Shown piece after piece: positions 17,147 to 25,298 of a stretch of DNA of 31,262 bases. Made by a program: the position numbers and the translations under genes. The notes beneath the pieces are model-generated. The model had not been told where the DNA came from, made no database searches, and saw only the letters and a program-made list of their open reading frames with translations. How positions within the stretch are numbered: the stretch's first letter is position 1; every line of letters starts with the position of its first letter. The DNA comes from an uncultured Clostridia bacterium (lineage in GTDB: Bacteria; Bacillota; Clostridia; RUG12999): contig CAKVOK010000044.1 of assembly GCA_934792465.1 (NCBI GenBank), forward strand, positions 1 through 31,262, written 5' to 3'.

Positions 17147-19342
17147 TTAATAATTTTTTGTAAACAAATATTTTCCGCCGCCGAGTTTCATTTCGCCGCC
17201 GTTCAAAATCACCCGAGCCGAAACTCCGTCCGGTATCTCAAATTCGAAATGAATTTCATTATCCGTGCCGTATCGCCAGCTGCTCGAAATTCTTCCGAAT
17301 TTCGTCTTTATGCTTGTTTTAAGAAAGCCGAATCTTTTGTCCGTATGCGGACATATAATTATATTTTTATAGCCGTAACCGTCCTCGTCCTCATTTATCC
17401 GTATACCCCCGGCAATCTCGAAAATCCAGGAATATACTGCGCCGTAGGCATAGTGATTGAACGAGTTCATATCCTCGCTCCACATCTCCCCGTTTTCGTT
17501 TATGCCGTCCCAATGCTCCCACATGGTTGTCGCACCGTTGTTGACGGAATAGAGCCATGACGGAAATTCCTCCCTAAAAAGCAAATCGAACGCCGTCCCG
17601 ATATATCCGTTTTCGGACAATGCATAGAGCAAATACGGCGTTCCGACAAATCCCGTTGTCAGCTTATTGCCGTTTTTTTGCACAAGCTCGCAAAGCTTTT
17701 CCGCATTCTTTTTCTTATCCGTACACAAATCAAAATACAGCGCAAGCGCATATGCCGTCTGCGTTTTCACTTCAGGCGTTCCGTCCTTCAAAAATCTTTC
17801 CCGAAATGCCGCAACAACATTTTTGTACAATTCTTCATATTCGCTCATATCGTATCCGAGGACTTTCCCGGCTTTAACCGTCAGCGACGTGCTGTACGCA
17901 TAAAATGCGGAAGCGATATAGTCCGTCGGCGTTGCTCCGACATACGAGCCGGGTTTGTTGTCCAACGCAAGCCAGTCGCCGAAATGTATTCCGCCGAGCC
18001 ACAAATATTCCTCACTGCCGCTTTTTCTGATATATTCAATCCATTTTTTCATACTTTCAAACTGATTTTTCAGAACCCTTTTATTGCCGTATGCCCTGTA
18101 GATTTCCCACGGGCAAATCGTTGCGGCATCTCCCCATGCGGCGGATATTACATCCTTTGCCGTGTCTGCAAGGTCGGGGTTGAGCGCCGGAACAATCCGC
18201 TGCACTCCGCCGTCGTACCTCTGGTCGGAAGCAAGGTCCGCAAGCCATTTTTCAAAGAACCTTTCGACATCGAAATTTATGGCAGCCGTCCGCACAAACA
18301 CCTGTGCGTCGCCCGTCCAGCCCATGCGCTCGTCACGCTGCGGACAATCCGTAGGTATATCTATATAGTTTGATTTTTGTCCCCATATTACGTTGTGATA
18401 AAGCTGATTTGTTTTCGGATTTCCGCACACAAATCCGCCCGTCCGTTTTATATCCGAATATACCGCAACGGCTCTGAAATCATTTAGATTTATTTCCGAT
18501 TTCGGATATTCATCGAGCCGTATATACCGAAATCCCTGCCATGTGAATGTCGGCTTTAATATTTCCGTGCCGCTCCCCGATAATATGTATACATTTTTTT
18601 GCTTTGCGCTGCGAAGATTTTTCGTATAAAAGTTTCCGTCCTTATCCAAGACCTCCGCATGGCTTATCGCAACTTTTTCTCCGAAATTCCCGTTAATTCT
18701 TATTTCGGCATATCCGGAAAGATTTTGCCCGAAATCAATTACCCTTTCGCCGAGCGGCGTTATAATAAGCTTAGACGGCATAACAACGTCCTGCTCAATC
18801 ACCTTTTCGCCGTATTGCGGCACGAGATTTGTCTTAACCGCATCGTCATGCAGCGCATTTCCCAGTTCACGCAGCTTGGCGGTATTATCCACGGTTTCGC
18901 CGTCATATATCGACGAGCTGACTATCTTCGACGTTCTGACGAGCGTATCGCTGCCCGATACGGCGGTAAGCACCGAACCGTCCTCAAATTCAATATCCAC
19001 AGAAAAAATAACCGCAATGTTTTTGTTGTAATGATACCTCCCCCATGTCTTTCCGACCGCCCAGCCCTCGGCACATATCACGGAGAGGACAGCGCCGCTT
19101 TTCAGCATATCCGCAACATCGTATGTCATATACTGCGTTCGGCTCGAATAGTCCGTGAAATACGGCGTAAATACATCGTTTCCGATTCTTTCGCCGTCTA
19201 TAAACGCTCTATACATTCCCATTGCGGACACCGAAAGCTCCGCCTTTTTTATTTTCTTTTCAAAATCAATTCGGGTATAAAATTCATAACATCTTTCTTC
19301 TTCATTTTCGGGTGACTTTATCCACCTTGCTTCATTTATCAT
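17147..19342 (-). CDS. Alpha-L-rhamnosidase, GH78
   Basis: The product is about 731 aa with no signal peptide, so it is cytosolic. GH78 enzymes release terminal alpha-L-rhamnose with inversion. The order of the family is visible: an N-terminal beta domain (MYRAFIDGERIGNDVFTPY near residue 42), a second beta domain, and the (alpha/alpha)6 catalytic barrel with TDCPQRDERMGWTGD. In the family this motif carries the general acid, here Glu338. Glu609 in MWEHWD matches the general base. A C-terminal beta domain ends the protein. Start choice: the ATG at 19342 has CGGAG 6-7 nt upstream. A GTG at 19372 would add 10 residues and has a stronger AAAGGAGG (19386-19393), but 13 nt away, so either is possible. 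It is the first gene of an operon with the 1265-aa GH10 protein and is preceded by a promoter and the conserved 39-nt element. Confidence 0.92.
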   Translation of the reverse strand: MINEARWIKSPENEEERCYEFYTRIDFEKKIKKAELSVSAMGMYRAFIDGERIGNDVFTPYFTDYSSRTQYMTYDVADMLKSGAVLSVICAEGWAVGKTWGRYHYNKNIAVIFSVDIEFEDGSVLTAVSGSDTLVRTSKIVSSSIYDGETVDNTAKLRELGNALHDDAVKTNLVPQYGEKVIEQDVVMPSKLIITPLGERVIDFGQNLSGYAEIRINGNFGEKVAISHAEVLDKDGNFYTKNLRSAKQKNVYILSGSGTEILKPTFTWQGFRYIRLDEYPKSEINLNDFRAVAVYSDIKRTGGFVCGNPKTNQLYHNVIWGQKSNYIDIPTDCPQRDERMGWTGDAQVFVRTAAINFDVERFFEKWLADLASDQRYDGGVQRIVPALNPDLADTAKDVISAAWGDAATICPWEIYRAYGNKRVLKNQFESMKKWIEYIRKSGSEEYLWLGGIHFGDWLALDNKPGSYVGATPTDYIASAFYAYSTSLTVKAGKVLGYDMSEYEELYKNVVAAFRERFLKDGTPEVKTQTAYALALYFDLCTDKKKNAEKLCELVQKNGNKLTTGFVGTPYLLYALSENGYIGTAFDLLFREEFPSWLYSVNNGATTMWEHWDGINENGEMWSEDMNSFNHYAYGAVYSWIFEIAGGIRINEDEDGYGYKNIIICPHTDKRFGFLKTSIKTKFGRISSSWRYGTDNEIHFEFEIPDGVSARVILNGGEMKLGGGKYLFTKNY

Positions 19343-19396
19343 AACGCACTCCGTTCCGCCGCTTGCCGGCACAATAAGTCAGTATCCTCCTTTATA

Positions 19397-19425
19397 AGAA
19401 TATCACAAAGCAGCGTATGCTTCAA
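19397..19425 (-). promoter_or_regulatory. Predicted promoter of the rhamnosidase/GH10 operon
   Basis: On the minus strand, TTGAAG (19425-19420) and TATTCT (19402-19397) are separated by 17 nt. The boxes deviate from consensus, fitting a promoter that needs an activator. It sits about 55 bp upstream of the preferred start. Confidence 0.5.
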
Positions 19426-19459
19426 GTCCTCAATTCTCTTTTTTTGCTCACTATTCTGT
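19421..19459 (-). promoter_or_regulatory. 39-nt conserved upstream element, copy 2 (candidate operator)
   Basis: This starts ACAGAATAGTGAGCAAAAA on the minus strand and ends in GGACTTGAA. It is 32/39 identical, without gaps, to 11361-11323. The first 19 positions differ at only two bases. Flanking sequence on the upstream side is not conserved. Both copies end inside the -35 box of a glycoside hydrolase operon. Confidence 0.5.
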
Positions 19460-19570
19460 TGTTTTAAAGAAATAAAAATTGATGTTGCGAACGCAACGGA
19501 ATAAATTTTAATATCGAAACTGACCGATAATGAAAGTGAAGATAATTTTCTTAAATCTCTATCAAAAGAA

Positions 19571-19608
19571 GAGGGTGCTGCAAAACGAATTTGTTTTGCA
19601 ACACCCTC
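19571..19608 (-). terminator. Intrinsic terminator behind livF
   Basis: GAGGGTGCTGCAAAAC (19571-19586) pairs with GTTTTGCAACACCCTC (19593-19608) at 15 of 16 positions. On the minus strand it is followed by TTCTTTT; it starts about 12 bp after the livF stop. T-rich sequence on both sides could let it work in both directions. Confidence 0.88.
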
Positions 19609-19620
19609 TTTCAAAATCAT

Positions 19621-20325
19621 TTACTCACCGAGGTAAGCTTTTTTAATCGATTCGTTATTCATAAGTTCTTTTGCGTCGCCGTCCAGAACTATGTTTCCTG
19701 TTTCAAGCACATATGCACGGTTTGCTATTGCAAGCGCTTTTTTTGCATTCTGCTCAACGAGGAGAACCGTTGTTCCGCTCTTGTTTATCTCCTGTATTAT
19801 ATCGAAAATTTCCGATACATAAAGAGGCGAAAGACCCATGGAAGGCTCATCGAGCAAAACAATTTTCGGCTTCGACATGAGTGCTCTGCCCATGGCAAGC
19901 ATCTGCTGTTCACCGCCGGAAAGCGTGCCGGCAATCTGGTTTTTACGCTCCTTCAGACGAGGGAATCTTGTATAAACCATTTCCAGTGTTTCCTTGATTT
20001 CATTTTTATCTTTTCTCGTAAATGCGCCCATTATGAGGTTTTCGTAAACCGTCAGCTCACCGAAAATTCGTCTGCCCTCCGGCACGTGCGCAATACCCAT
20101 TCCCACAATCTTATGTGCCGGCGTTTTCAAAAGGTCATGGCCGTCGAACATAATTTTTCCGGCTTTTGCCGGTACAAGTCCCGTTACGGTGTGCAGAATC
20201 GTTGTTTTGCCTGCGCCGTTTGCACCGATAAGCGCAATTATCTCGCCTTGGCTTACTTCAAATGATATACCCTTTATGGCTTTAATCATGCCATAGCTAA
20301 CTTCTAAATTTTCTATTTTCAGCAT
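19621..20325 (-). CDS. livF: Branched-chain amino acid ABC transporter, ATP-binding protein LivF
   Basis: The 234-aa protein is the second ATPase of a LIV-type importer and works at the inner face of the membrane with LivG and the LivHM channel. Walker A GANGAGKTT lies near residue 33, the signature LSGGEQQ near 138, and Walker B IVLLDEPSMGLSP near 155, followed by the switch His-equivalent region LLVEQNAKKAL, where Gln-Asn replaces the usual His as is common in LivF. Full length for the family. It is the last gene of the five-gene operon, 24 bp after livG, and is followed by a strong terminator. Confidence 0.95.
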   Translation of the reverse strand: MLKIENLEVSYGMIKAIKGISFEVSQGEIIALIGANGAGKTTILHTVTGLVPAKAGKIMFDGHDLLKTPAHKIVGMGIAHVPEGRRIFGELTVYENLIMGAFTRKDKNEIKETLEMVYTRFPRLKERKNQIAGTLSGGEQQMLAMGRALMSKPKIVLLDEPSMGLSPLYVSEIFDIIQEINKSGTTVLLVEQNAKKALAIANRAYVLETGNIVLDGDAKELMNNESIKKAYLGE

Positions 20326-20349
20326 AACCCGTATTTCCTTTCCGTACCA

Positions 20350-21126
20350 TTATTCATCGCCCAAATATGCGGTTACAACCTTAGGATCGTTAAGCACCTT
20401 GTTCGTTTCGCCCTGAGCCAATACAGTACCGAAATTCAATACCGTAACTTCTTCACAGATTCCGGAAACAAGCTTCATATCGTGTTCAATCAAAAGAATC
20501 GTCATATCGAATTCTTTTCGTACAAAACGTATATTATCCATAAGGTCTGCGGTTTCGTTAGGATTCATACCTGCCGCCGGTTCGTCCAGAAGCAGAAGCT
20601 TCGGATTCGTTGCGAGTGCTCTCGCAATCTCAAGCTTTCTCTGCTTGCCGTAAGGAAGATTGCAGGCAAGATTGTTTCTTTCTTCTTCAAGGCCGAAGAT
20701 TCCGAGAAGCTCTTTTGCCCTGTCCCTCATCTTCTTTTCCGAGCTGAAATGCCCCGGAAGCCTCAGCATACTTTCAAATACGCTGCACCGAAATTCCGGC
20801 TGATTATGCAGACCCACAAGCACGTTTCTTATAACGCTCATATTGTTAAAAAGTCGGATATTCTGAAACGTTCTTGCTATTCCCTTATGATTTATGGTTT
20901 CCTGTGATTTCCCCGTAAGCTCCTCGCCGTCAAGCAGGAATTTTCCCGTTGTCGGTTTGTAAACGCCCGTTAAAAGGTTGAAAATCGTGGTTTTTCCGGC
21001 ACCGTTCGGGCCTATAAGCCCATAGAGCTGACCTTTCTTGATTTTCAGATTAAAATCGTCAACAGCTTTCAATCCACCGAAAGAAATACCGAGGTGTTCT
21101 GTTTCAAGTATATATTTGTTATCCAT
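20350..21126 (-). CDS. livG: Branched-chain amino acid ABC transporter, ATP-binding protein LivG
   Basis: This is a 258-aa ATPase with Walker A GPNGAGKTT, the LivG-type signature LPYGKQRKLEIARAL (in place of LSGGQ), Walker B LLLLDEPAAGMNP and the switch region LLIEHDMKLV with its His. The ATG at 21126 overlaps the livM stop codon by one base (TGATG), and GGGGG lies 7 nt upstream; a GTG one codon earlier is less likely. The overlap implies translational coupling of the ATPase with the permease. Confidence 0.95.
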   Translation of the reverse strand: MDNKYILETEHLGISFGGLKAVDDFNLKIKKGQLYGLIGPNGAGKTTIFNLLTGVYKPTTGKFLLDGEELTGKSQETINHKGIARTFQNIRLFNNMSVIRNVLVGLHNQPEFRCSVFESMLRLPGHFSSEKKMRDRAKELLGIFGLEEERNNLACNLPYGKQRKLEIARALATNPKLLLLDEPAAGMNPNETADLMDNIRFVRKEFDMTILLIEHDMKLVSGICEEVTVLNFGTVLAQGETNKVLNDPKVVTAYLGDE

Positions 21127-22274
21127 CACTTATCCCCCTTTTCTTTCGGTTTTTTCTCATAAACTTCGTTTTTAACGTCAACGGAAAGGATTGCGTCCAT
21201 GTCTATCTTGGACGGGATTCTGTTCCATGCCGCATCATCATCGTTTATATTCGCCGGGTCTTTTTCATGTTTTTTAAATATGCTCACAATCTTCTTGAAA
21301 AGATTTTCTTCAAATGCCGAAAGCTTTTCTTTGAGCGGTTTTAATGCCGGAGCATTGTTGAATATAATCATCAAAATAAGGATTATAGCATAGATAAGAT
21401 ATTTCAATGCCGCAAGGTCGCCCGAAAGATTCGTTGTAAGCACAAAGTTTATATATGTTATCAGCGCAGCCGCAATAATCGAGCCGCTGATATTTCCCAT
21501 ACCGCCCAAAACAACCATAACGAGTATTTCTATCGAATAGTTGTACGAGAAGAACGAGTAGAGAACGGGCGTTGCATAATGACCGTAGATTACGCCCGCA
21601 ATTCCGGCAAAGAATGCCGAAACAACGAATACGAGCAATTTATAAAACGTAACGTTTATACCCATTGCTTTCGCCGCAATCTCATTATCACGTATAGCCG
21701 TTATCGCACGTCCGTGCTTGCTTCGTATAAGGTTCTGAACAACGAACAGCATAACGAGAACGACAACAAAGGCAACTATGAACAGGTCGCTTCCGTATTT
21801 TTTCGTTGAAAGTCCGAGAGCTCCGCCGAAAGTTTCGAGGTTTTTGAAAATCGTTCTTACAATTTCGCCGAATGCCAGCGTAACTATAGCCAGGTAGTCG
21901 CCTTTCAGCCTAAGTGCCGGCAAGCCTATAATAAACCCGAATACCGCCGCAATGATACCGCCGGCAAGCATGGAAACAATCAATATCAGCAAAGGCGAAT
22001 TTGTAAACGTATACATATATTTCGCCAGATAACAGCCGAGATATGCGCCCACGCACATAAATCCGGCATGGCCGAGGCTGAGTTCGCCCAAAAATCCGAC
22101 AACGAGGTTCAGCGATACCGCAAGTATAACAGAATATCCTATCTGCGTCAAAAGATTTGCGGTTGAGCGGTTCAGATAACCGTAGTTCATCATTATCGCC
22201 GTTATTGCAAGAAACAGCCCTACACCTATATAATTGATATAGTATTTAAGTTTAAATTTGTTTTTTTTCGCCAT
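21126..22274 (-). CDS. livM: Branched-chain amino acid ABC transporter, permease LivM, with long C-terminal tail
   Basis: This 382-aa membrane protein has about nine hydrophobic segments and the LivM core motifs GFLGELSLGHAGFMCVGAY and RLKGDYLAIVTLAFGEI. It forms the channel with LivH. The last 77 residues or so, after the final membrane segment (ILILMIIF), form a charged cytosolic tail containing KEKLSAFEENLFKKIVSIF and DDDAAWNRIPSK; many LivM proteins end soon after the last helix. The tail could touch the ATPases, but this is inference. AAGG lies 9 nt before the ATG, and only 3 bp separate it from livH. Confidence 0.93.
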   Translation of the reverse strand: MAKKNKFKLKYYINYIGVGLFLAITAIMMNYGYLNRSTANLLTQIGYSVILAVSLNLVVGFLGELSLGHAGFMCVGAYLGCYLAKYMYTFTNSPLLILIVSMLAGGIIAAVFGFIIGLPALRLKGDYLAIVTLAFGEIVRTIFKNLETFGGALGLSTKKYGSDLFIVAFVVVLVMLFVVQNLIRSKHGRAITAIRDNEIAAKAMGINVTFYKLLVFVVSAFFAGIAGVIYGHYATPVLYSFFSYNYSIEILVMVVLGGMGNISGSIIAAALITYINFVLTTNLSGDLAALKYLIYAIILILMIIFNNAPALKPLKEKLSAFEENLFKKIVSIFKKHEKDPANINDDDAAWNRIPSKIDMDAILSVDVKNEVYEKKPKEKGDK

Positions 22275-22277
22275 TTC

Positions 22278-23141
22278 TTACACCTTCTCTCTGATTTGCT
22301 TTCCGAGAATACCTGTAGGCTTAACAAGCAAAATTATAATCAGCAGGCTGAATTCAAGTGCCGTTGTATACGGTGCGAGTTTAGGCACGCTGAGCGACAG
22401 CTTCTCTATAATTCCGAGAAGCACACCTCCGAGCATAGCACCCGGAATAGAACCTATTCCTCCGATAACCGCCGCCGTAAATGCCTTAATACCCGGCATT
22501 GAACCGAGTGTAGGACTCGTACTCGGTATCTGCATAAGATAGAACGTACTTGCGAAAGCGGCAAGTGCCGAACCTATAGCGAATGTTGTTGTAATAATCA
22601 TATTGACATTAATACCCATGAGCTGCGCTGCACCTTTATCCTCCGACACGGCAAGCATTGCTCTGCCTATTTTTGTTTTTTTGATGAACAGCGTAAGCGC
22701 AACCATGATAACAGCGCCGACAATCAGCGTTATCAGCGTTGCGACGCTGATTTTCGTTCCGAATATAGCAACTGAACCGAAGTTGCCTATAGAAACAGGC
22801 TGAGATTTTGCTCCGTAAATAAGCTGCGCAATGCTCTGAAGCAGATAGCTGACGCCTATAGCCGTAATAAGCACGGCAAGCGGCGAAGCTCCTCTCAAAG
22901 GCCTATATGCAAGCTTTTCCGTAAGTACGCCGAGAAGCGTACAGACAATTATCGAAACCACGACGGCAACCGCCGGATTTCCGGTAAGTGCTATGGTCGA
23001 TAAAATCGCATATGCTCCGACCATTATTATATCTCCGTGTGCAAAGTTAAGCATCTTGGCTATTCCGTATACCATCGTGTAGCCGAGTGCAATCAGCGCA
23101 TATATACTGCCGAGGCTTAACCCGTCAATAAGTGTGCTCAT
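22278..23141 (-). CDS. livH: Branched-chain amino acid ABC transporter, permease LivH
   Basis: This 287-aa integral membrane protein has the LivH hallmarks: an N-terminal LIDGLSLGSIYALIALGYTM, then MLNFAHGDIIMVGAY, and the late GIKAFTAAVIGGIGSIPGAMLGG loop. I chose the ATG at 23141, which gives the usual family length; GGAAAGG lies 11 nt upstream, a rather long distance. An upstream GTG at 23195 would add 18 polar residues and has no ribosome site. It is second in the operon, 193 bp after the binding protein gene, with a stem-loop in the gap. Confidence 0.93.
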   Translation of the reverse strand: MSTLIDGLSLGSIYALIALGYTMVYGIAKMLNFAHGDIIMVGAYAILSTIALTGNPAVAVVVSIIVCTLLGVLTEKLAYRPLRGASPLAVLITAIGVSYLLQSIAQLIYGAKSQPVSIGNFGSVAIFGTKISVATLITLIVGAVIMVALTLFIKKTKIGRAMLAVSEDKGAAQLMGINVNMIITTTFAIGSALAAFASTFYLMQIPSTSPTLGSMPGIKAFTAAVIGGIGSIPGAMLGGVLLGIIEKLSLSVPKLAPYTTALEFSLLIIILLVKPTGILGKQIREKV

Positions 23142-23272
23142 AGTTTTCAAAACCTTTCCGCCCGAATATAAAATTGTGCGCCATTTTTTTACCACGGGCA
23201 GGCAAAAAATGCGAAGATATAGATTTTATGGGCATTTACGGATTTTCACAAAATCTTTCTCCAAACACGAAT

Positions 23273-23305
23273 TTTTGGTTGGACATCAAAGACGCCCAAC
23301 CAAAA
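23273..23305 (-). other. 15-bp stem-loop between livJ and livH
   Basis: On the minus strand, TTTTGGTTGGGCGTC and GATGTCCAACCAAAA pair over 15 positions (two are G-U) around a TTT loop. It lies 30 bp after the livJ stop. No U-run follows on this strand, so it is more likely an mRNA-stabilising or processing hairpin, or a leaky terminator, than a full stop. Such placement is known to raise the level of the binding protein relative to the channel genes. Confidence 0.75.
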
Positions 23306-23334
23306 TATAGTTTTAACCCTTTTTAAATTATAAA

Positions 23335-24498
23335 TTATTCTCCGAGCGTGACAATCTGAGGAGTCTTGTTGCAAGCACCGCTCTCGTCCCATGTCATCGT
23401 ACCCGTTGCACCTACAACTTTAAAGTCCGAAGATGTGATTACGGGGATTAACTTATCACTGAGGTCTGCCGGACTAATTGTAGGATCTTTTATATCAGCC
23501 TTTTTCATTGCTTCGTAAATTGTCTTTACCGCATCGTATCCGTCAGCTGCAAACTGGTCGGGATCTTTATTGTATTTTGCTCTGTAGCTTTCAACAAATT
23601 TTGCCGGAACTTCTTCCGTGCTGTTTACATCGAACGGAGTAATATATTTGATTACATTCGTAACCGAAGAATCAATCTGGTCTTTTACACCGTCAAGACC
23701 GTCACAGCCGAACAGAAGAGCTTTTGAACCCTTTGCGGCAGCAGCCTTTGCGATAAGACCCGCTTCCGTGTAGTATATCGGAAGGAAGATAACTTCACAG
23801 TCTTTCAAGGCTTCAACCTGTGTTGTGAAGTCTTTTTTGTTTTCCGCATCAAACGACTGTTCCTCATACTCAACGTTAAGCTTCTTCATTTCATCCTTGA
23901 ACGCTTTGTAAATACCTGTGGAATAAGCATCGCTTGTATCGTAGATAGCACCGATTTTCTTATATTGCTTTGTAATTTCCTCCGCTGCGAGAGTACCCTG
24001 GTCAGGGTCGCCGAAGCATACTCTGAATGCCGTGGGTCTGTTCTCGATTACATTTGCAGCCGAAGCCGAAGGCGTAATAAAGAAGAGATTGTCTTCTTCC
24101 GCCTTTGAAGCGAAAGAATCGCACGAGCCGGACGTTACGCTTCCGAGCGAAACGTTCATACCTGCTTCGAACAGTGTATCATAGCCCGTTGCAGCATCTG
24201 CCGCTTTAGCCTGGTCGTCTTTTATATCAAATTTGAATTTAACACCGTTCAGACCGCCTGCCGCATTGATTTCTTCAATCGCAAGCTTTGCGCCGTCACT
24301 GACAGACTGACCGTATGATGATGCGTCGCCCGTAAGAGGACCCGTAGCACCGATAAAGAACTCTGTATTGTCTGCCGTGTAGCCGCCTTTTCCGTTTGCT
24401 TTTCCGCCGTTACCGTTGTTACCGTTGCCGCAGCCTGCCAAAGCTACCATCGAAACAGCCAAAACTGCCGCAGCAAGTCTTTTTGAAAACTTTTTCAT
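23335..24498 (-). CDS. livJ: Branched-chain amino acid ABC transporter, substrate-binding lipoprotein LivJ/LivK type
   Basis: This is a 387-aa type I periplasmic-binding-fold protein, tethered to the membrane as a lipoprotein. Its signal sequence ends in the lipobox LAGC with lipidated Cys23, followed by a Gly/Asn/Lys linker of about 20 residues. The fold starts at EFFIGATGPLTGDASSYGQSV, typical of leucine/isoleucine/valine receptors, with GAKLAIEEINAAGGLNG next. The ATG at 24498 has GGAGG 8 nt upstream; a TTG five codons earlier would overlap that site. The exact ligand cannot be told from sequence; related proteins bind other amino acids, amides or urea. First gene of the livJHMGF operon, behind a consensus promoter. 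Confidence 0.94.
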   Translation of the reverse strand: MKKFSKRLAAAVLAVSMVALAGCGNGNNGNGGKANGKGGYTADNTEFFIGATGPLTGDASSYGQSVSDGAKLAIEEINAAGGLNGVKFKFDIKDDQAKAADAATGYDTLFEAGMNVSLGSVTSGSCDSFASKAEEDNLFFITPSASAANVIENRPTAFRVCFGDPDQGTLAAEEITKQYKKIGAIYDTSDAYSTGIYKAFKDEMKKLNVEYEEQSFDAENKKDFTTQVEALKDCEVIFLPIYYTEAGLIAKAAAAKGSKALLFGCDGLDGVKDQIDSSVTNVIKYITPFDVNSTEEVPAKFVESYRAKYNKDPDQFAADGYDAVKTIYEAMKKADIKDPTISPADLSDKLIPVITSSDFKVVGATGTMTWDESGACNKTPQIVTLGE

Positions 24499-24547
24499 TG
24501 TATTTTCCTCCAAACAATAATAATATTACTTTTTAAAACACAAACTT

Positions 24548-24576
24548 AGTATACAATATTTTTTCCGATTTGTCAA
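24548..24576 (-). promoter_or_regulatory. Consensus sigma-A promoter of the liv operon
   Basis: On the minus strand, TTGACA (24576-24571) and TATACT (24553-24548) are separated by 17 nt, about 50 bp upstream of livJ. AT-rich sequence lies upstream. Confidence 0.85.
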
Positions 24577-24650
24577 CTGTTTTTTTTGCATTTAACACCA
24601 TTTTGTTATTAATTTTCGAAATTACAGCAAAAAACATTAAATTCATTTTG

Positions 24651-24679
24651 TTGACATTTTTTTAAATCTATGATATATT
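24651..24679 (+). promoter_or_regulatory. Predicted promoter of the 160-aa gene
   Basis: TTGACA (24651-24656), a 17-nt spacer and TATATT (24674-24679) face right, 37 bp before the start at 24716. It is divergent from the liv promoter, with about 75 bp between the two -35 boxes. Confidence 0.75.
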
Positions 24680-24715
24680 ATACATGTTATATTTTGATTA
24701 AAAAAGGGGATTGCT

Positions 24716-25198
24716 ATGCATACATATAAAATATATGACAAAAATTTTACGGACGGTTTCAAACAAGAATGGTTTTCGCCGAAAAGTATCGAAAACTTTT
24801 ATGATAAAGACCAAAAGAGCCTTATATTTGAATCGGAAGGCAAATTTCTCGAAGCCTTTAAGCTTTTTGCCGGCACGGATTCTTTCACGGTTTGCGAGCT
24901 TGAAAAGTATCGCGAATACTACGGTATTAATTATATGAAAAAAGCATACCCGAAAGAATATCCCGGGGAACTTCTCGCAATCTATGAAAGCATTGAAGAA
25001 AACGACGTATATTCGGGAAGTGATGCCGAAAATATATTCAGGCTCATGTTCCGCGGACATATATGGTGCAGGCTCAAATCTGCCGATACGGAAATATTTT
25101 TTGAAAAACTTGGCAATTTGACGGTTTTAACGGCGAAAACACCGAGCGGCACAGTAGAAAATATAAGAAATTTAGAAATTAGTGAGAAAGATTTTTAA
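24716..25198 (+). CDS. Hypothetical cytosolic protein, 160 aa
   Basis: I do not recognise this family. The ATG is preceded by AAAGGGGAT at a good distance and by its own promoter, and codon use is like that of its neighbours, so the gene is probably real. The protein is soluble, has no signal peptide or membrane segment, and is rich in Phe, Tyr, Glu and Lys. Noticeable segments are KSIENFYDKDQKSLIFESEGKF and the C-terminal EKLGNLTVLTAKTPSG. It lies between the divergent liv operon and rpmH, the place where dnaA often stands in related genomes, but it bears no resemblance to DnaA. No terminator separates it from the rpmH promoter, which begins 8 bp behind its stop. Confidence 0.75.
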   Translation: MHTYKIYDKNFTDGFKQEWFSPKSIENFYDKDQKSLIFESEGKFLEAFKLFAGTDSFTVCELEKYREYYGINYMKKAYPKEYPGELLAIYESIEENDVYSGSDAENIFRLMFRGHIWCRLKSADTEIFFEKLGNLTVLTAKTPSGTVENIRNLEISEKDF

Positions 25199-25205
25199 TA
25201 AACAC

Positions 25206-25234
25206 TTGACAAATGCGAAAAAATATTATATAAT
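25206..25234 (+). promoter_or_regulatory. Consensus promoter of rpmH
   Basis: TTGACA (25206-25211), a 17-nt spacer and a perfect TATAAT (25229-25234). The leader before rpmH is about 58 nt, with AGGAGGT at 25284-25290. Confidence 0.9.
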
Positions 25235-25298
25235 AAATATACTTTGTATTTTTGGATATACGTTTTATTTTATACGGAATATTAGGAGGTGTTTGCAG

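Noticed and set aside
1..19400. Prophage, transposase or integrative element carrying the carbohydrate locus
   Set aside because: No transposase, integrase or phage gene is visible, and codon use looks alike on both sides; only non-coding repeats are present.
19339..19620. A 93-codon minus-strand frame between livF and the rhamnosidase
   Set aside because: It starts inside the livF terminator, crosses the predicted rhamnosidase promoter and overlaps its start; no ribosome site. The middle part (QQNSEQKKRIEDLK) may be a coding remnant, noted under the 39-nt element.
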